A stretch of DNA of 24,851 nucleotides from SFTJ01 sp045613305 (GCA_045613305.1 JAZLAU010000041.1:1-24851); one strand, 5' to 3'. Counted from the stretch's first letter, positions 1-8,522 are shown. Notes: generated by a model from the letters alone, not told the origin. A program made the numbers and translations.

Positions 1-1262
1 TAGCGGCCCGGGGACATGACCACGTCGTGTCCCATGTTCATGGCGGCGATTCCGCCTTCCGTGCCCCTCCAGGACATCACCGCCGCGCCTTCGGCAAGGC
101 CTCCGTCCAGAATCTCGTCCCAGCCGATCATCTTCCTTCCCTTCGACTCGAGATAGCGCGACATACGCTTTATCATGTAGCTCTGAAGTTCGTCCACATC
201 CTTCAGACCTTCTTCAGCCATCCTTTGCTGACACTTCGGACAGGTCTTCCAATGCTGTTTTCCAGCCTCATCACCGCCGATGTGGATGTATTCAGAAGGG
301 AACACTTCGGCCACTTCGGTAAGCACGTCGCTGATGAATTGAAGCGTGTTGTCGTTGCCGGCGCAAAGCACTTCTTCGGCCACGCCCCAGCGTTTCCACA
401 CTTCGTAAGGGCCGCCGGTGCAACCAAGTTCAGGATATGCAGTTAGGGCGGCAATCATGTGTCCGGGAAGGTCGATTTCGGGGATTACGATGATGTGTCG
501 TTCGGCAGCATATTTCACGATGTCGCGAGCTTCGTCTTTGGTGTAGAATCCGCCGTGAGGAATGCTGTCAGATGTGCCGAGGTCGTGTCCGATACAAGTT
601 CCGTCGCGATAAGCGCCAACTTCGGTCAACTTAGGATACTTTTCGATTTCGATGCGCCAGCCTTGGTCGTCGGTAAGGTGCCAGTGCAGGCGGTTGATGT
701 TGTGCAGCGCAATCATGTCGATAAACGACTTAACGGAGTCGACGGGGTAGAAATGTCGAGCCACGTCGAAGTGGGCGCCGCGATAGGCGAAACGTGGTTG
801 GTCGTTGATTTCGCCGGCAGGGAAAATCACGTTGCCGCAATGGCTGGCGTCGATTGACTTGCGAAGAGTTTGCAAGCCATAGAAGTTGCCGGCAGCCGAT
901 GCACCAGTTACGGTGATTAACTTGCTATTGACTGTTACAGTGTAAGCTTCGGGATTTTCGGCCTCGAGGTTGTCGGCCAGTATGATGGCGTTTTCGGCCG
1001 GAGCATTTTCGGTGATGGCCAATTTGTGCCCGGTGAGGGTGGTTAGGTATTCGGCAAACAATTCGGCGTTTCGCTTAAGTTGAGCGTTTTCGGCCGGATA
1101 GGCAATTACGGTTGAATTGCTGAGGTTAAACCCTTCTCCGTCAGTGACTTTGATTTCGTTAGGCAGTGGCACTACGTTGTAGTCGGCAACGGTGGGCTGG
1201 TTAGAGCAGCCTGTGCCGAGGAGGCCTATGAGGGCCAATGCCATTAATGTTATTTTTTTCAT
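1..1262 (-). CDS. GH20 beta-N-acetylhexosaminidase, lipoprotein (3' end cut by window)
   Basis: Reading the minus strand from the ATG at 1262 gives 420 codons without a stop, running off the window start. The N terminus (MKKITLMALALIGLLGTGCS) is a lipoprotein-type signal with a candidate lipid-modified Cys19, although the residue at -3 is Gly rather than the usual Leu. An N-terminal GH20b-like domain follows to about residue 150. The catalytic (beta/alpha)8 barrel then begins, with RLHWHLTDDQGWRIEI and the GH20 signature HIGGDE at residues 327-332, where Asp331-Glu332 is the catalytic pair of substrate-assisted catalysis. Family enzymes release terminal GlcNAc or GalNAc from glycans, and this one is probably displayed on the cell envelope for glycan scavenging or wall-sugar recycling. 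It diverges from pflB. Codon use changes near the HIGGDE motif (see findings). The family is very secure; the substrate is not known. Confidence 0.95.
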   Translation of the reverse strand, partial: MKKITLMALALIGLLGTGCSNQPTVADYNVVPLPNEIKVTDGEGFNLSNSTVIAYPAENAQLKRNAELFAEYLTTLTGHKLAITENAPAENAIILADNLEAENPEAYTVTVNSKLITVTGASAAGNFYGLQTLRKSIDASHCGNVIFPAGEINDQPRFAYRGAHFDVARHFYPVDSVKSFIDMIALHNINRLHWHLTDDQGWRIEIEKYPKLTEVGAYRDGTCIGHDLGTSDSIPHGGFYTKDEARDIVKYAAERHIIVIPEIDLPGHMIAALTAYPELGCTGGPYEVWKRWGVAEEVLCAGNDNTLQFISDVLTEVAEVFPSEYIHIGGDEAGKQHWKTCPKCQQRMAEEGLKDVDELQSYMIKRMSRYLESKGRKMIGWDEILDGGLAEGAAVMSWRGTEGGIAAMNMGHDVVMSPGR

Positions 1263-1303
1263 AAAAAATGGTTGTTATAAGTTGCTAAATTAATGCGATA
1301 ATG

Positions 1304-1311
1304 CAAATATA
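1304..1311 (-). promoter_or_regulatory. candidate -7 element for the hexosaminidase gene
   Basis: The minus strand reads TATATTTG, matching the Bacteroidetes sigma-ABfr -7 consensus TAnnTTTG, about 42 bases upstream of the GH20 start codon. I see no clear -33 TTG element at the expected spacing. The rest of the divergent intergenic region (1263-1547) holds a G-rich stretch around 1350-1400 with no ORF or hairpin that I can support. Confidence 0.5.
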
Positions 1312-1484
1312 GTGATAAGCATGCGAATAATAAAATTGGACATTTTAATTTTTTTGTGGCGGAGCGGGGCGTAGGGCGAGGTTGTGAGAATGGTGCGGCA
1401 AGGTTTGTGCAGTGAAAAGGCAAAAAATGCTTAATCGGCAGCAAAAAGATGGCTAAACGTAATGCGAAATCGTGGTTTTATTCT

Positions 1485-1492
1485 TATCTTTG
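1485..1492 (+). promoter_or_regulatory. candidate -7 element for pflB
   Basis: TATCTTTG is an exact match to the Bacteroidetes TAnnTTTG -7 element, 55 bases before the pflB start. The leader it would produce is A/T-rich and lacks a Shine-Dalgarno sequence, as is usual in this phylum. No convincing -33 element is visible. Confidence 0.6.
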
Positions 1493-1547
1493 TTTTTTAA
1501 AACGATTAATTAAAGCAATTACTTAACTTTAACCGCAACGATAATAT

Positions 1548-3770
1548 ATGGACAAAACCTTTAAAGACGGGCTTTGGAGCAAAGAAATCAATGTAAGCGA
1601 TTTCGTAAGTAGCAATATTACGCCTTATCTTGGCGATGCTTCATTCTTGCAAGGCCCAACCGAACGCACAAAACAGATTTGGGATATTTGTAAGAAGGCG
1701 ATTGAAGAAGAGCGTGCAAATAATGGCATAAGATCATTGGACAATAAGACCGTGTCGACAATCACATCGCACGGTGCTGGATACATCGACAAAGAAAACG
1801 AATTGGTGGTAGGTCTTCAAACAGATGAGTTGCTTAAGCGTGCCATCAAGCCATTTGGCGGCATCAATGTGGTGTCGAGAGCATGTAAGGAAAATGGCGT
1901 GGAAGTAGACGAAGAAACAAAGTACATTTTCACTCACTATCGCAAGACACATAACGATGGTGTTTTTGATGCCTACACCGAAGAGATTCGTTTGTTTAGA
2001 ACATTGGGCTTCCTAACCGGACTACCAGACAACTATGCCCGCGGCCGCATCATTGGCGACTACCGCCGTTTGGCATTGTATGGTATTGACCGTTTGATAG
2101 AAGCCAAGCAAGAGGACCTAAAGAACCTAACCGGCCCAATGACCGAAGCACGCATTCGCTTGCGCGAAGAAGTGTCGGAACAGATTAAGGCATTGCAAGA
2201 CATGAAAATCATGGGCTCATATTATGGCCTTGATTTGAGCAATCCAGCCAGCAGCGCTCAAGAAGCAGTGCAATGGGTATACATGGCTTATTTGGCATCG
2301 GTTAAGGAGCAAGACGGTGCAGCAATGTCGCTTGGCAATGTGTCGTCGTTCCTCGATATCTATATTGAAAAAGATTTGGCAGAAGGAAAGATTGACGAAT
2401 CTTTTGCACAAGAATTGATTGACCAGTTTGTAGTTAAGTTGCGAATGGTTCGCCATTTGCGCATGGCATCATATAACGACATCTTTGCCGGTGACCCAAC
2501 ATGGATTACCGAAGCCATAGGTGGCCGCTTTAACGATGGCCGCGTGAAGGTGACTAAGACATCGTTCCGCTTCTTGCAAACACTTTATAACCTTGGCCCA
2601 TCGCCAGAACCAAACATGACAGTGCTTTGGAGCCCAGAATTGCCAGAAGGCTTCAAGAAATTCTGTGCACAAGTGTCGGTCGACACCAGCTCAGTGCAAT
2701 ATGAAAACGACAACTTGATGCGCGAAGTTCGCAATTGCGACGACTACGGCATTGCATGCTGCGTGTCATATCAAGCAATCGGCAAACAAATTCAGTTCTT
2801 CGGCGCACGTGCAAACTTGGCAAAGGCATTGTTGCTTGCCATCAACGGTGGCCGCTGCGAAAACACCGGCAAGTTGGTGGTTAAGGGCATCCCTGCCTTG
2901 ACAGGCGACACTTTGAACTACGAAGAAGTGATGGTTAACTATAAAAAGGTGCTTGTGGAAATTGCTCGCGTCTACAACGAAGCGATGAACATTATTCACT
3001 ACATGCACGATAAGTATTATTACGAAAAGGCCCAAATGGCGTTGGTTGACACTAATCCACGCATCAATTTGGCTTATGGTGTGGCAGGTCTTTCTATTGC
3101 TATCGACTCATTGTCGGCAATACGCTATGCAAAGGTTACACCAAAGCGTAATGAAACTGGCTTGACCGAAGGATTTGAAATTGAAGGCGAATTCCCATTC
3201 TATGGCAACAACGACGACCGTGTTGACCAAATGGGTGTGGAATTGGTTCACTTCTTTAACGAAGAGTTGGGCAAATTGCCAGTATATAAGAATGCCCGCC
3301 CAACCTTGTCGCTACTTACTATCACCTCAAACGTGATGTATGGCAAGAAGACAGGTGCAACACCAGACGGCCGCGAAAAGGGCGTAGCATTTGCTCCGGG
3401 AGCAAACCCAATGCACGGCCGCGACTGCAACGGTGCCATTGCTTCGCTAACTTCGGTGGCTAAATTGGATTATCACGACTCGCAAGACGGTATTTCAAAC
3501 ACATTCTCTATTGTGCCTAAATCGCTTGGCCCAACACCAGAAGAACGTGTGGAAAACCTTGTGACAATGATGGACGGATATTTCAGCAAGGGCGCTCATC
3601 ACTTGAACGTGAATGTGTTGAATCGCGAAATGTTGCTCGATGCTATGGAGCACCCTGAAAATTATCCGCAGCTAACAATTCGCGTTTCGGGTTATGCTGT
3701 TAACTTTGTGAAACTAAGCCGCGAACACCAATTAGAGGTGATTAGCCGCAGTTTCCACGAAAGAATGTAA
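1548..3770 (+). CDS. pflB: Formate C-acetyltransferase (pyruvate formate-lyase)
   Basis: The 740-residue protein is a full-length glycyl radical enzyme. It converts pyruvate plus CoA to acetyl-CoA plus formate in the cytoplasm during anaerobic growth. The catalytic adjacent cysteines are Cys404-Cys405 in the segment GIACCVS. The radical-carrying glycine is Gly715 in the C-terminal signature RVSGYAVNF, 25 residues from the end. Length and both active sites match PflB rather than diol dehydratase or other glycyl radical enzymes, which lack the Cys-Cys pair. Its activating enzyme is encoded 84 bases downstream on the same strand. A focA formate channel gene, often adjacent in other bacteria, is not present here. 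The start is an ATG preceded by an A/T-rich leader. Confidence 0.97.
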   Translation: MDKTFKDGLWSKEINVSDFVSSNITPYLGDASFLQGPTERTKQIWDICKKAIEEERANNGIRSLDNKTVSTITSHGAGYIDKENELVVGLQTDELLKRAIKPFGGINVVSRACKENGVEVDEETKYIFTHYRKTHNDGVFDAYTEEIRLFRTLGFLTGLPDNYARGRIIGDYRRLALYGIDRLIEAKQEDLKNLTGPMTEARIRLREEVSEQIKALQDMKIMGSYYGLDLSNPASSAQEAVQWVYMAYLASVKEQDGAAMSLGNVSSFLDIYIEKDLAEGKIDESFAQELIDQFVVKLRMVRHLRMASYNDIFAGDPTWITEAIGGRFNDGRVKVTKTSFRFLQTLYNLGPSPEPNMTVLWSPELPEGFKKFCAQVSVDTSSVQYENDNLMREVRNCDDYGIACCVSYQAIGKQIQFFGARANLAKALLLAINGGRCENTGKLVVKGIPALTGDTLNYEEVMVNYKKVLVEIARVYNEAMNIIHYMHDKYYYEKAQMALVDTNPRINLAYGVAGLSIAIDSLSAIRYAKVTPKRNETGLTEGFEIEGEFPFYGNNDDRVDQMGVELVHFFNEELGKLPVYKNARPTLSLLTITSNVMYGKKTGATPDGREKGVAFAPGANPMHGRDCNGAIASLTSVAKLDYHDSQDGISNTFSIVPKSLGPTPEERVENLVTMMDGYFSKGAHHLNVNVLNREMLLDAMEHPENYPQLTIRVSGYAVNFVKLSREHQLEVISRSFHERM

Positions 3771-3788
3771 TAACGTTATATATGTAGA

Positions 3789-3827
3789 GGGTGGAGAGTT
3801 TTTTATTAATCTTTCCACTCTTTTTTT
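3789..3827 (+). terminator. intrinsic terminator or attenuator between pflB and pflA
   Basis: A 10-bp stem pairs 3789-3798 (GGGTGGAGAG) with 3811-3820 (CTTTCCACTC), with two G-U pairs and a 12-base loop, followed directly by seven T residues. It lies 18 bases after the pflB stop and before pflA. It could end most pflB transcripts and let fewer continue into pflA, which fits the much lower need for the activase, but this is inference. Confidence 0.65.
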
Positions 3828-3854
3828 ATTTATACATCACCACTTTCTGACAAT

Positions 3855-4580
3855 ATGATTAAAGTTCACTCATACGAGTCGATGGGCACCTTCGACGGTC
3901 CTGGCTTGCGACTTGTGGTATTCTTGCAGGGCTGTCCGTTCAAATGCCTTTATTGTGCCAATCCCGACACCATCAATCCGGCAGAAGGAAAGGCTACAGT
4001 GGAGCAGAGCATTGTGGACATGGCAGTGAGCCAGAAGCCGTTTTTCGGAAAGCGAGGCGGCATTACGTTCTCGGGAGGAGAGCCTACCGTGCAAGCCGAA
4101 GCTTTGATTCCCCTTTTTAAGGAATTGAAAGCGCAAGGCATACATATATGTGTTGATACGAATGGGGCAGTTTGGAACGAGCATGTGGAGCAACTTCTAA
4201 AGTTGGCCGATTTGGTTCTGCTCGATGTGAAACAAATCAATCCAGAGCGTCACCGCTTGCTCACAGGCCGCAGCAATGAGCAAACCTTGCGCACAGCCGC
4301 TTGGCTCGAAGAGCAAGGTCATCCGTTTTGGCTTAGATATGTTTTGGTGCCAGGGTATAGCGACGCAGAAGAAGATATGCGACAATTGGGTGAAACACTT
4401 GGCCAATATAAGAGCATTGAACGTGTGGAGATTTTGCCTTATCACACATTGGGCGTGCACAAATATGAAGCCATGGGATGGGACTATAAATTGAAGGATG
4501 TGCGCGAAAATACTCCTGAGCAGATTAAGAAAGCCGAAGAAATCTTCAAAGAATATTTCAGTAACGTAATAGTGAATTAA
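3855..4580 (+). CDS. pflA: Pyruvate formate-lyase activating enzyme (radical SAM)
   Basis: This 241-residue radical SAM enzyme installs the glycyl radical on PflB by hydrogen abstraction with a 5'-deoxyadenosyl radical. The [4Fe-4S]-binding CxxxCxxC motif is CPFKCLYC at residues 27-34, preceded by the family-typical FDGPGLR segment. The SAM-binding GGE motif follows in GGITFSGGEPT. Length and motif layout match PflA; longer activases of other glycyl radical enzymes carry an inserted ferredoxin domain, which is absent here. It lies 84 bases after pflB on the same strand, separated by a terminator-like hairpin, and probably shares its transcript by read-through. Confidence 0.96.
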   Translation: MIKVHSYESMGTFDGPGLRLVVFLQGCPFKCLYCANPDTINPAEGKATVEQSIVDMAVSQKPFFGKRGGITFSGGEPTVQAEALIPLFKELKAQGIHICVDTNGAVWNEHVEQLLKLADLVLLDVKQINPERHRLLTGRSNEQTLRTAAWLEEQGHPFWLRYVLVPGYSDAEEDMRQLGETLGQYKSIERVEILPYHTLGVHKYEAMGWDYKLKDVRENTPEQIKKAEEIFKEYFSNVIVN

Positions 4581-4891
4581 CACCGATTTTTTTTCGGGAG
4601 TGGGATGGCATATAGTAGGGGGCTGCGCACCCGGCCAACACCACCCGCGAGGGCTTGTAATGCCGCAATTAATGTTGCAAAGGTGTGGCGTGTAAGAGCG
4701 CCGCTACTGATGCCGGCTGCAATTAATGTTGCAAAGGTGCTTGCTGCTGAGGGGTAGTGTGGTTGAATTAGTAGCCGAATGATAAAAGGCCTATTCGGAG
4801 GTTAATTATCCGAGTTGCAAAAAAAACGATATCATTGCCATGCGGGCAGAAAAATATCTGCCAAACAAGCTCAGAGATAGGATAAATAAAT
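4581..4891. other. gene-free region after pflA
   Basis: I find no credible coding sequence here. The left part is GC-rich (about 4600-4750) and contains two copies of a 21-bp direct repeat, listed separately. The right part is AT-rich and contains two small inverted repeats: CCGAAT with ATTCGG around 4773-4798, and GGCAGA (4845-4850) with TCTGCC (4857-4862). Neither is followed by a T-run on the plus strand. A 4-bp stem around a run of T residues just after the pflA stop is too weak to call a terminator. The region separates the pfl genes from the DUF4250 gene and holds the latter's likely promoter at its right edge. Confidence 0.6.
4665..4739. repeat. 21-bp direct repeat, two copies
   Basis: The 21-base sequence beginning GCAATTAATGTTGC and ending AAAGGTG occurs exactly at 4665-4685 and again at 4719-4739, 54 bases apart. 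Both copies follow a similar ATGCCG or GATGCCGGCT sequence. On the minus strand the copies read CACCTTTGCAAC, resembling a -7 element with one mismatch. No mobile element is attached. The origin is unknown. Confidence 0.8.
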
Positions 4892-4899
4892 TAAATTTG
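4892..4899 (+). promoter_or_regulatory. candidate -7 element for the DUF4250 gene
   Basis: TAAATTTG matches TAnnTTTG and ends 17 bases before the ATG at 4917. It overlaps an upstream in-frame GTG at 4899, so if this promoter is real the GTG cannot be the translation start. This supports the ATG. Confidence 0.45.
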
Positions 4900-4916
4900 T
4901 GAAAAACTTTAAAACT

Positions 4917-5099
4917 ATGAATTATAATTTGCCGTCAGACCCATTTATGCTGATGAGTTTCATTAATATGAAGTTGCGCGACAGATATGCGTCGCTCGAT
5001 GACTTGTGCGAAGATATGGACGTGGATAAGGCTTGGCTATTAGAAAAACTTCGTATGGCGGGTTTCGACTATTCGGCTAAGGAAAATAAGTTTTGGTGA
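4917..5099 (+). CDS. DUF4250 family small protein
   Basis: The protein of 60 residues begins MNYNLPSDPFMLMSFINMKL and ends GFDYSAKENKFW. The NLPxDPxML opening, NMKLRDRY, the SLDDLCEDMDVDK segment and the AGFDYS...NKF close fit the DUF4250 family, which is of this size and has no assigned function. The SLDDLCEDMDVDKAWLLEKL stretch looks like a helix-turn-helix-like helical segment, but I would not claim DNA binding. An in-frame GTG at 4899 would add six residues; the ATG at 4917 is chosen because DUF4250 proteins begin close to NLP and because a promoter element overlaps the GTG. The next gene begins 59 bases downstream on the same strand. Confidence 0.85.
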   Translation: MNYNLPSDPFMLMSFINMKLRDRYASLDDLCEDMDVDKAWLLEKLRMAGFDYSAKENKFW

Positions 5100-5158
5100 T
5101 GACTTGCCAGAATTATGCCCGAACGATTGGATTATAAATGTTGTAAAATGTCATAAAA

Positions 5159-6082
5159 ATGAAAAGAAATTTATTGTTAACCTTAATGTTTGTCTGCTTG
5201 GTGATTGCAGCAAGTGCACAACCTGTGGCAGTGAGCAAACCAGTGCGAGTGATGACTGGCGAACGAGGCTTGATGTGCCCAGTGTGGAGTCCCGACGGCA
5301 CGCAAATAGCAGTCACTACCGATAACCATAAAGGAATATATGTTGCCAATGCCGATGGCAGTGGCATGCGTTGCTTAACCACAGCCGATGGCGCCGGATA
5401 TAAGATGCAGTGGAGTGCCGACGGTAAGGAGATACTTGGCCGCACATCGCTTCGCGAAAATGGCCTTGTGTGGCACGAAGTGAAGACGTGGCAGGTGAGC
5501 GACGGCTCAGAAACATGCTTAGTGAGCAAAACTCGCAGTTTGCGTGGCGTGCCAACGTGGAATGCTGCTGGCGAGGTGCGTGTGGCAACGAGCACAGGCC
5601 GCCAGTTGCTTGGCCGCTCGGTGCGTAGTGCTTCGCGTGTGACCGAAAATGCCTATATCATAATGGTAGAAGACCCAGCGGGAGCCACCCGACGCATTGC
5701 TTCGTTGCAAGCCTATGCCGGGAAGATGGTTATTAATCCAGCATTGTCGCCCGACGGCAAGAAAGTGGTGTTTCAGGTGCCTGGCTATGGCATGATGGTG
5801 TGTGGAGCCGATGGCAGCAACTTGATGAAACTGGGCAAAGGCATGTATCCAGCATGGCTGCCCGACAGCAAGAGCATTATCTATACCATAATAGCCGACG
5901 ATGGCCAGCGATTTACTGCAGGCAGCATGCACACTATGAATGTGATAACAGGCTTGAGCAGAGTGCTGATGCCACAAGGCGACATGATACCTATGGTGCC
6001 ATCGGTAAGCGCCGACGGTAAGAAGGTTGCTTTTGAGAATGAAAAAGACCGTTCGATTTATGTAGTTGACTTAAAATATTAA
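5159..6082 (+). CDS. Secreted PD40/TolB-like beta-propeller protein
   Basis: The 307-residue protein has a clear signal peptide (MKRNLLLTLMFVCLVIAASA, cleavage before Gln21). The mature part is made of PD40-type (TolB/DPP IV N-terminal-like) repeats: SPDGTQIAV, SADGKEILG, SPDGKKVVF, LPDSKSIIY and SADGKKVAF, spaced by roughly 40-100 residues. These build a periplasmic or surface beta-propeller, normally a protein- or ligand-binding platform. No catalytic domain is attached and it is shorter than TolB (about 430 residues), so the symbol tolB is not used. Its stop is four bases from the next ATG, so it is very probably translated with the amidase and may help that enzyme. The fold is secure; the partner is inference. 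Confidence 0.85.
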   Translation: MKRNLLLTLMFVCLVIAASAQPVAVSKPVRVMTGERGLMCPVWSPDGTQIAVTTDNHKGIYVANADGSGMRCLTTADGAGYKMQWSADGKEILGRTSLRENGLVWHEVKTWQVSDGSETCLVSKTRSLRGVPTWNAAGEVRVATSTGRQLLGRSVRSASRVTENAYIIMVEDPAGATRRIASLQAYAGKMVINPALSPDGKKVVFQVPGYGMMVCGADGSNLMKLGKGMYPAWLPDSKSIIYTIIADDGQRFTAGSMHTMNVITGLSRVLMPQGDMIPMVPSVSADGKKVAFENEKDRSIYVVDLKY

Positions 6083-6086
6083 AGCC

Positions 6087-8522
6087 ATGGTAAAGAGAAT
6101 AAAATCATTAGCTTTGTTTGTGGCAATTTCGGCCATGGTGTCGGCTCAAAATGTGACAGAAGGATGGGGTACATTTAAATTGTTTTTGGACCCGGGTCAC
6201 TCACAAAACGAAAATGTTGGCCTATATGGATATAGTGAAGCAAAAAAGACAGTGCGAGTGGCGAAGCACATCAAAAACTATCTGCTAACTTACACCGACA
6301 TGCCTGAGTCGTGCCTAATGCTATGTCGTGACAACGACGATGTGCAAGTGGCATTGTCTGAACGTTCGGATATGGCAAACGCTTGGGATGCCGACTTTTA
6401 TTATTCAATCCACTCCGATGCCGCTGCAAACACTAATACCACCTTGACAATGTATGGCGGATGGTGCGTGAATGGCGTTGAGATTGAAAAAGTGCCATAC
6501 GGAGGTAAGGCATTCGGCGAGATTTTGAATCCTAACCTTACGGGAATAATGCGCATCACTACTCGTGGCAATTTCCCTGACCGTAAATACTACGACCGCA
6601 GTTCCACACACTCAAAGCAATACCCATATTTGTCGGTAAACCGTTTGAGCAACATGGCGTCGTTATTGAGTGAAGCAGGATTTCACACACTCGACGAGCA
6701 GCAGAGCCGTAACATTAACGACGACTACAAAAAACTCGAAGCATTTGCGGCATTTCAGAGTATTCTGAAATATCTTAAACTTCGATTGCCCGATATGACG
6801 ATGCTCACAGGTGTTGCCACTGACGTTGAAACCGGAAAACGCCTTGATGGGGTGGATGTTACGGTTGACGGTAAGACTTACACCACTGATAGTTGGGAAA
6901 GTGTTTTCTATAAATATACCGACGACAAAGATTTGATTCATAACGGTTTTTATGTGTTTGAAGGTTTGCAGGCCGGAAAAACCTATGATGTGCTGTTTGA
7001 AAAGAAAGGATATGAAAGTGTGACTAAGCAAGTTACCATAAAGGCAGGCAATCAAGGAAAAACAACCGACTACACAACATTCCTTGATGTGCAGATGAAA
7101 AACATCACGCCATCGCAGGTCGACTGCACATCGCCTGCTAATTTGAATAGTGTGGCACTCGACGATAAGTTGGTGTTGACATTTACTCGCGATATGGATA
7201 AGACAAGCGTTATTAACGCTTTGACAATTACGCCTGAAGTGAAAATATCTACCGTATGGCAATCGGCAAAGGAGTTAGTCATCACATCGTCGGCGTTTGC
7301 CAATAGCACCACTTATACAATAAAAATTGATGGTTCGGTGGCCAAGAACTCTCAAACCGGACAATTGCTTGATGGTGATAAAGATGGAACAGATGGCGGC
7401 GTGTATGAGTTGAAATTTACTACTGAAGCACCCGACTCTAAAGCACCATTTATAGAGTCGACTTATCCGCCAACCGACGGCGAAGCCCTATGCACTTATC
7501 GCCCGGTTATACGCATTGCCTACAATGAGAAGATTAGTTGGAATTCAAATAAGGTGAATAATTTTGTGAGCGTGGTAGACAGCGACGGTAACACCTACAG
7601 CGGAAAATTGACGCATGCAGTGGTTAAGAAAAAATCGGTGCTACACTTCTATCTTAATGAGGACCTGCCACGCGACAAATGCATTCAAGTGCGTATAGAA
7701 GAGGGCGTGACAGACATTTATGGAAATGCGGCTGAAGCCAGCACGTTTAAATTCTTGACAGAATATCGCACACGCTTGAAGCATGAAGTGGTGCTGCCTA
7801 TCGAAGGACCAGAAGGATTTTGGGAACCGGCAACATCAGGTTCGTCGAAGGGACTTGTGGCAAGTTCTAATACTGTAGGCACAGGCTATACAACCATTTC
7901 ACCGTCGATTTACTCAAGCATGTCGCTCTACTATTCGTTTGAGCCACAGTCGAAAGACGGCGAGTGGTGCATACGCGAACATTATGAAAATGGAGCGGCA
8001 ACGGCTCATAACGACATCGATGGTGTGCTTTCGTTCTGGGTTTATGGCGATGGCTCGAACAATCTGTTGTCGGCTCGCGTATATGCCAACGAGTCATCGA
8101 GCGGAATTAAATATCGTAATCCCGAAGAACCAATTGACTTCATTGGTTGGAAACTCATAAATTGGGATATGAAGAACGACCCATATAAACATTTCACTGG
8201 CAGCGATGAGTTGAAAAATGTGTGGCGTTTCGATTCGTTCTTCTTGCGTCACTACGACAGACCTGATATGGCTTGGTCGGGAATGCTATATTTCAATAGT
8301 TTGGAATATAACAAGTTTAGCGCGAGCGATAAGCGTACGGCTAAAATAACCGACATAGCCCAAAGCGGTATAGAAGATGTGTCGGCGGAGGAAAGCAATG
8401 AAGTGGATGTGTATAACCTTCAGGGTATAAAAATAAAAGAAAAGGTTAACCGCGATAATGCTACCGAAGGCTTGCCTGCAGGACTCTATATAGTGGGCGG
8501 AAAGAAAGTGGTGGTTAAGTAA
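6087..8522 (+). CDS. Secreted N-acetylmuramoyl-L-alanine amidase with C-terminal sorting domain
   Basis: The 811-residue protein starts with a signal peptide (cleavage near SAQ at 19-21). An Amidase_3 zinc domain follows: His38 in LFLDPGHS, Glu51 in YSEAKK and His109 in YSIHSDAA are the expected zinc ligands, and Glu196 in LLSEAGFHT is the likely catalytic residue. The activity cleaves the bond between muramic acid and L-alanine in peptidoglycan. Residues about 235-335 look like a carboxypeptidase-regulatory-type beta sandwich (GVATDVETGKRLDGVDV). Two Big_5-like Ig domains begin near 345 and 451. A region around 570-760 resembles a carbohydrate-binding beta sandwich but is not identified. The last 40 residues (VDVYNLQGIKI ... 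LPAGLYIVGGKKVVVK) resemble a type IX secretion C-terminal tail. It is probably exported to the surface or medium. It follows the propeller gene after four bases. Confidence 0.92.
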   Translation: MVKRIKSLALFVAISAMVSAQNVTEGWGTFKLFLDPGHSQNENVGLYGYSEAKKTVRVAKHIKNYLLTYTDMPESCLMLCRDNDDVQVALSERSDMANAWDADFYYSIHSDAAANTNTTLTMYGGWCVNGVEIEKVPYGGKAFGEILNPNLTGIMRITTRGNFPDRKYYDRSSTHSKQYPYLSVNRLSNMASLLSEAGFHTLDEQQSRNINDDYKKLEAFAAFQSILKYLKLRLPDMTMLTGVATDVETGKRLDGVDVTVDGKTYTTDSWESVFYKYTDDKDLIHNGFYVFEGLQAGKTYDVLFEKKGYESVTKQVTIKAGNQGKTTDYTTFLDVQMKNITPSQVDCTSPANLNSVALDDKLVLTFTRDMDKTSVINALTITPEVKISTVWQSAKELVITSSAFANSTTYTIKIDGSVAKNSQTGQLLDGDKDGTDGGVYELKFTTEAPDSKAPFIESTYPPTDGEALCTYRPVIRIAYNEKISWNSNKVNNFVSVVDSDGNTYSGKLTHAVVKKKSVLHFYLNEDLPRDKCIQVRIEEGVTDIYGNAAEASTFKFLTEYRTRLKHEVVLPIEGPEGFWEPATSGSSKGLVASSNTVGTGYTTISPSIYSSMSLYYSFEPQSKDGEWCIREHYENGAATAHNDIDGVLSFWVYGDGSNNLLSARVYANESSSGIKYRNPEEPIDFIGWKLINWDMKNDPYKHFTGSDELKNVWRFDSFFLRHYDRPDMAWSGMLYFNSLEYNKFSASDKRTAKITDIAQSGIEDVSAEESNEVDVYNLQGIKIKEKVNRDNATEGLPAGLYIVGGKKVVVK

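Noticed and set aside
27..857. Plus-strand open frames of 139 and 132 codons
   Set aside because: They lie antisense to the GH20 gene, whose minus-strand frame contains the HIGGDE motif and a continuous family match. They are shadows.
4582..4600. Terminator after pflA (stem CCGA/TCGG around a T-run)
   Set aside because: The stem is only four base pairs and the T residues are in the loop rather than after the stem.
4845..4862. GGCAGA/TCTGCC hairpin as a riboswitch or terminator
   Set aside because: It is a 6-bp stem upstream of the likely promoter, with no T-run and no recognisable riboswitch core.
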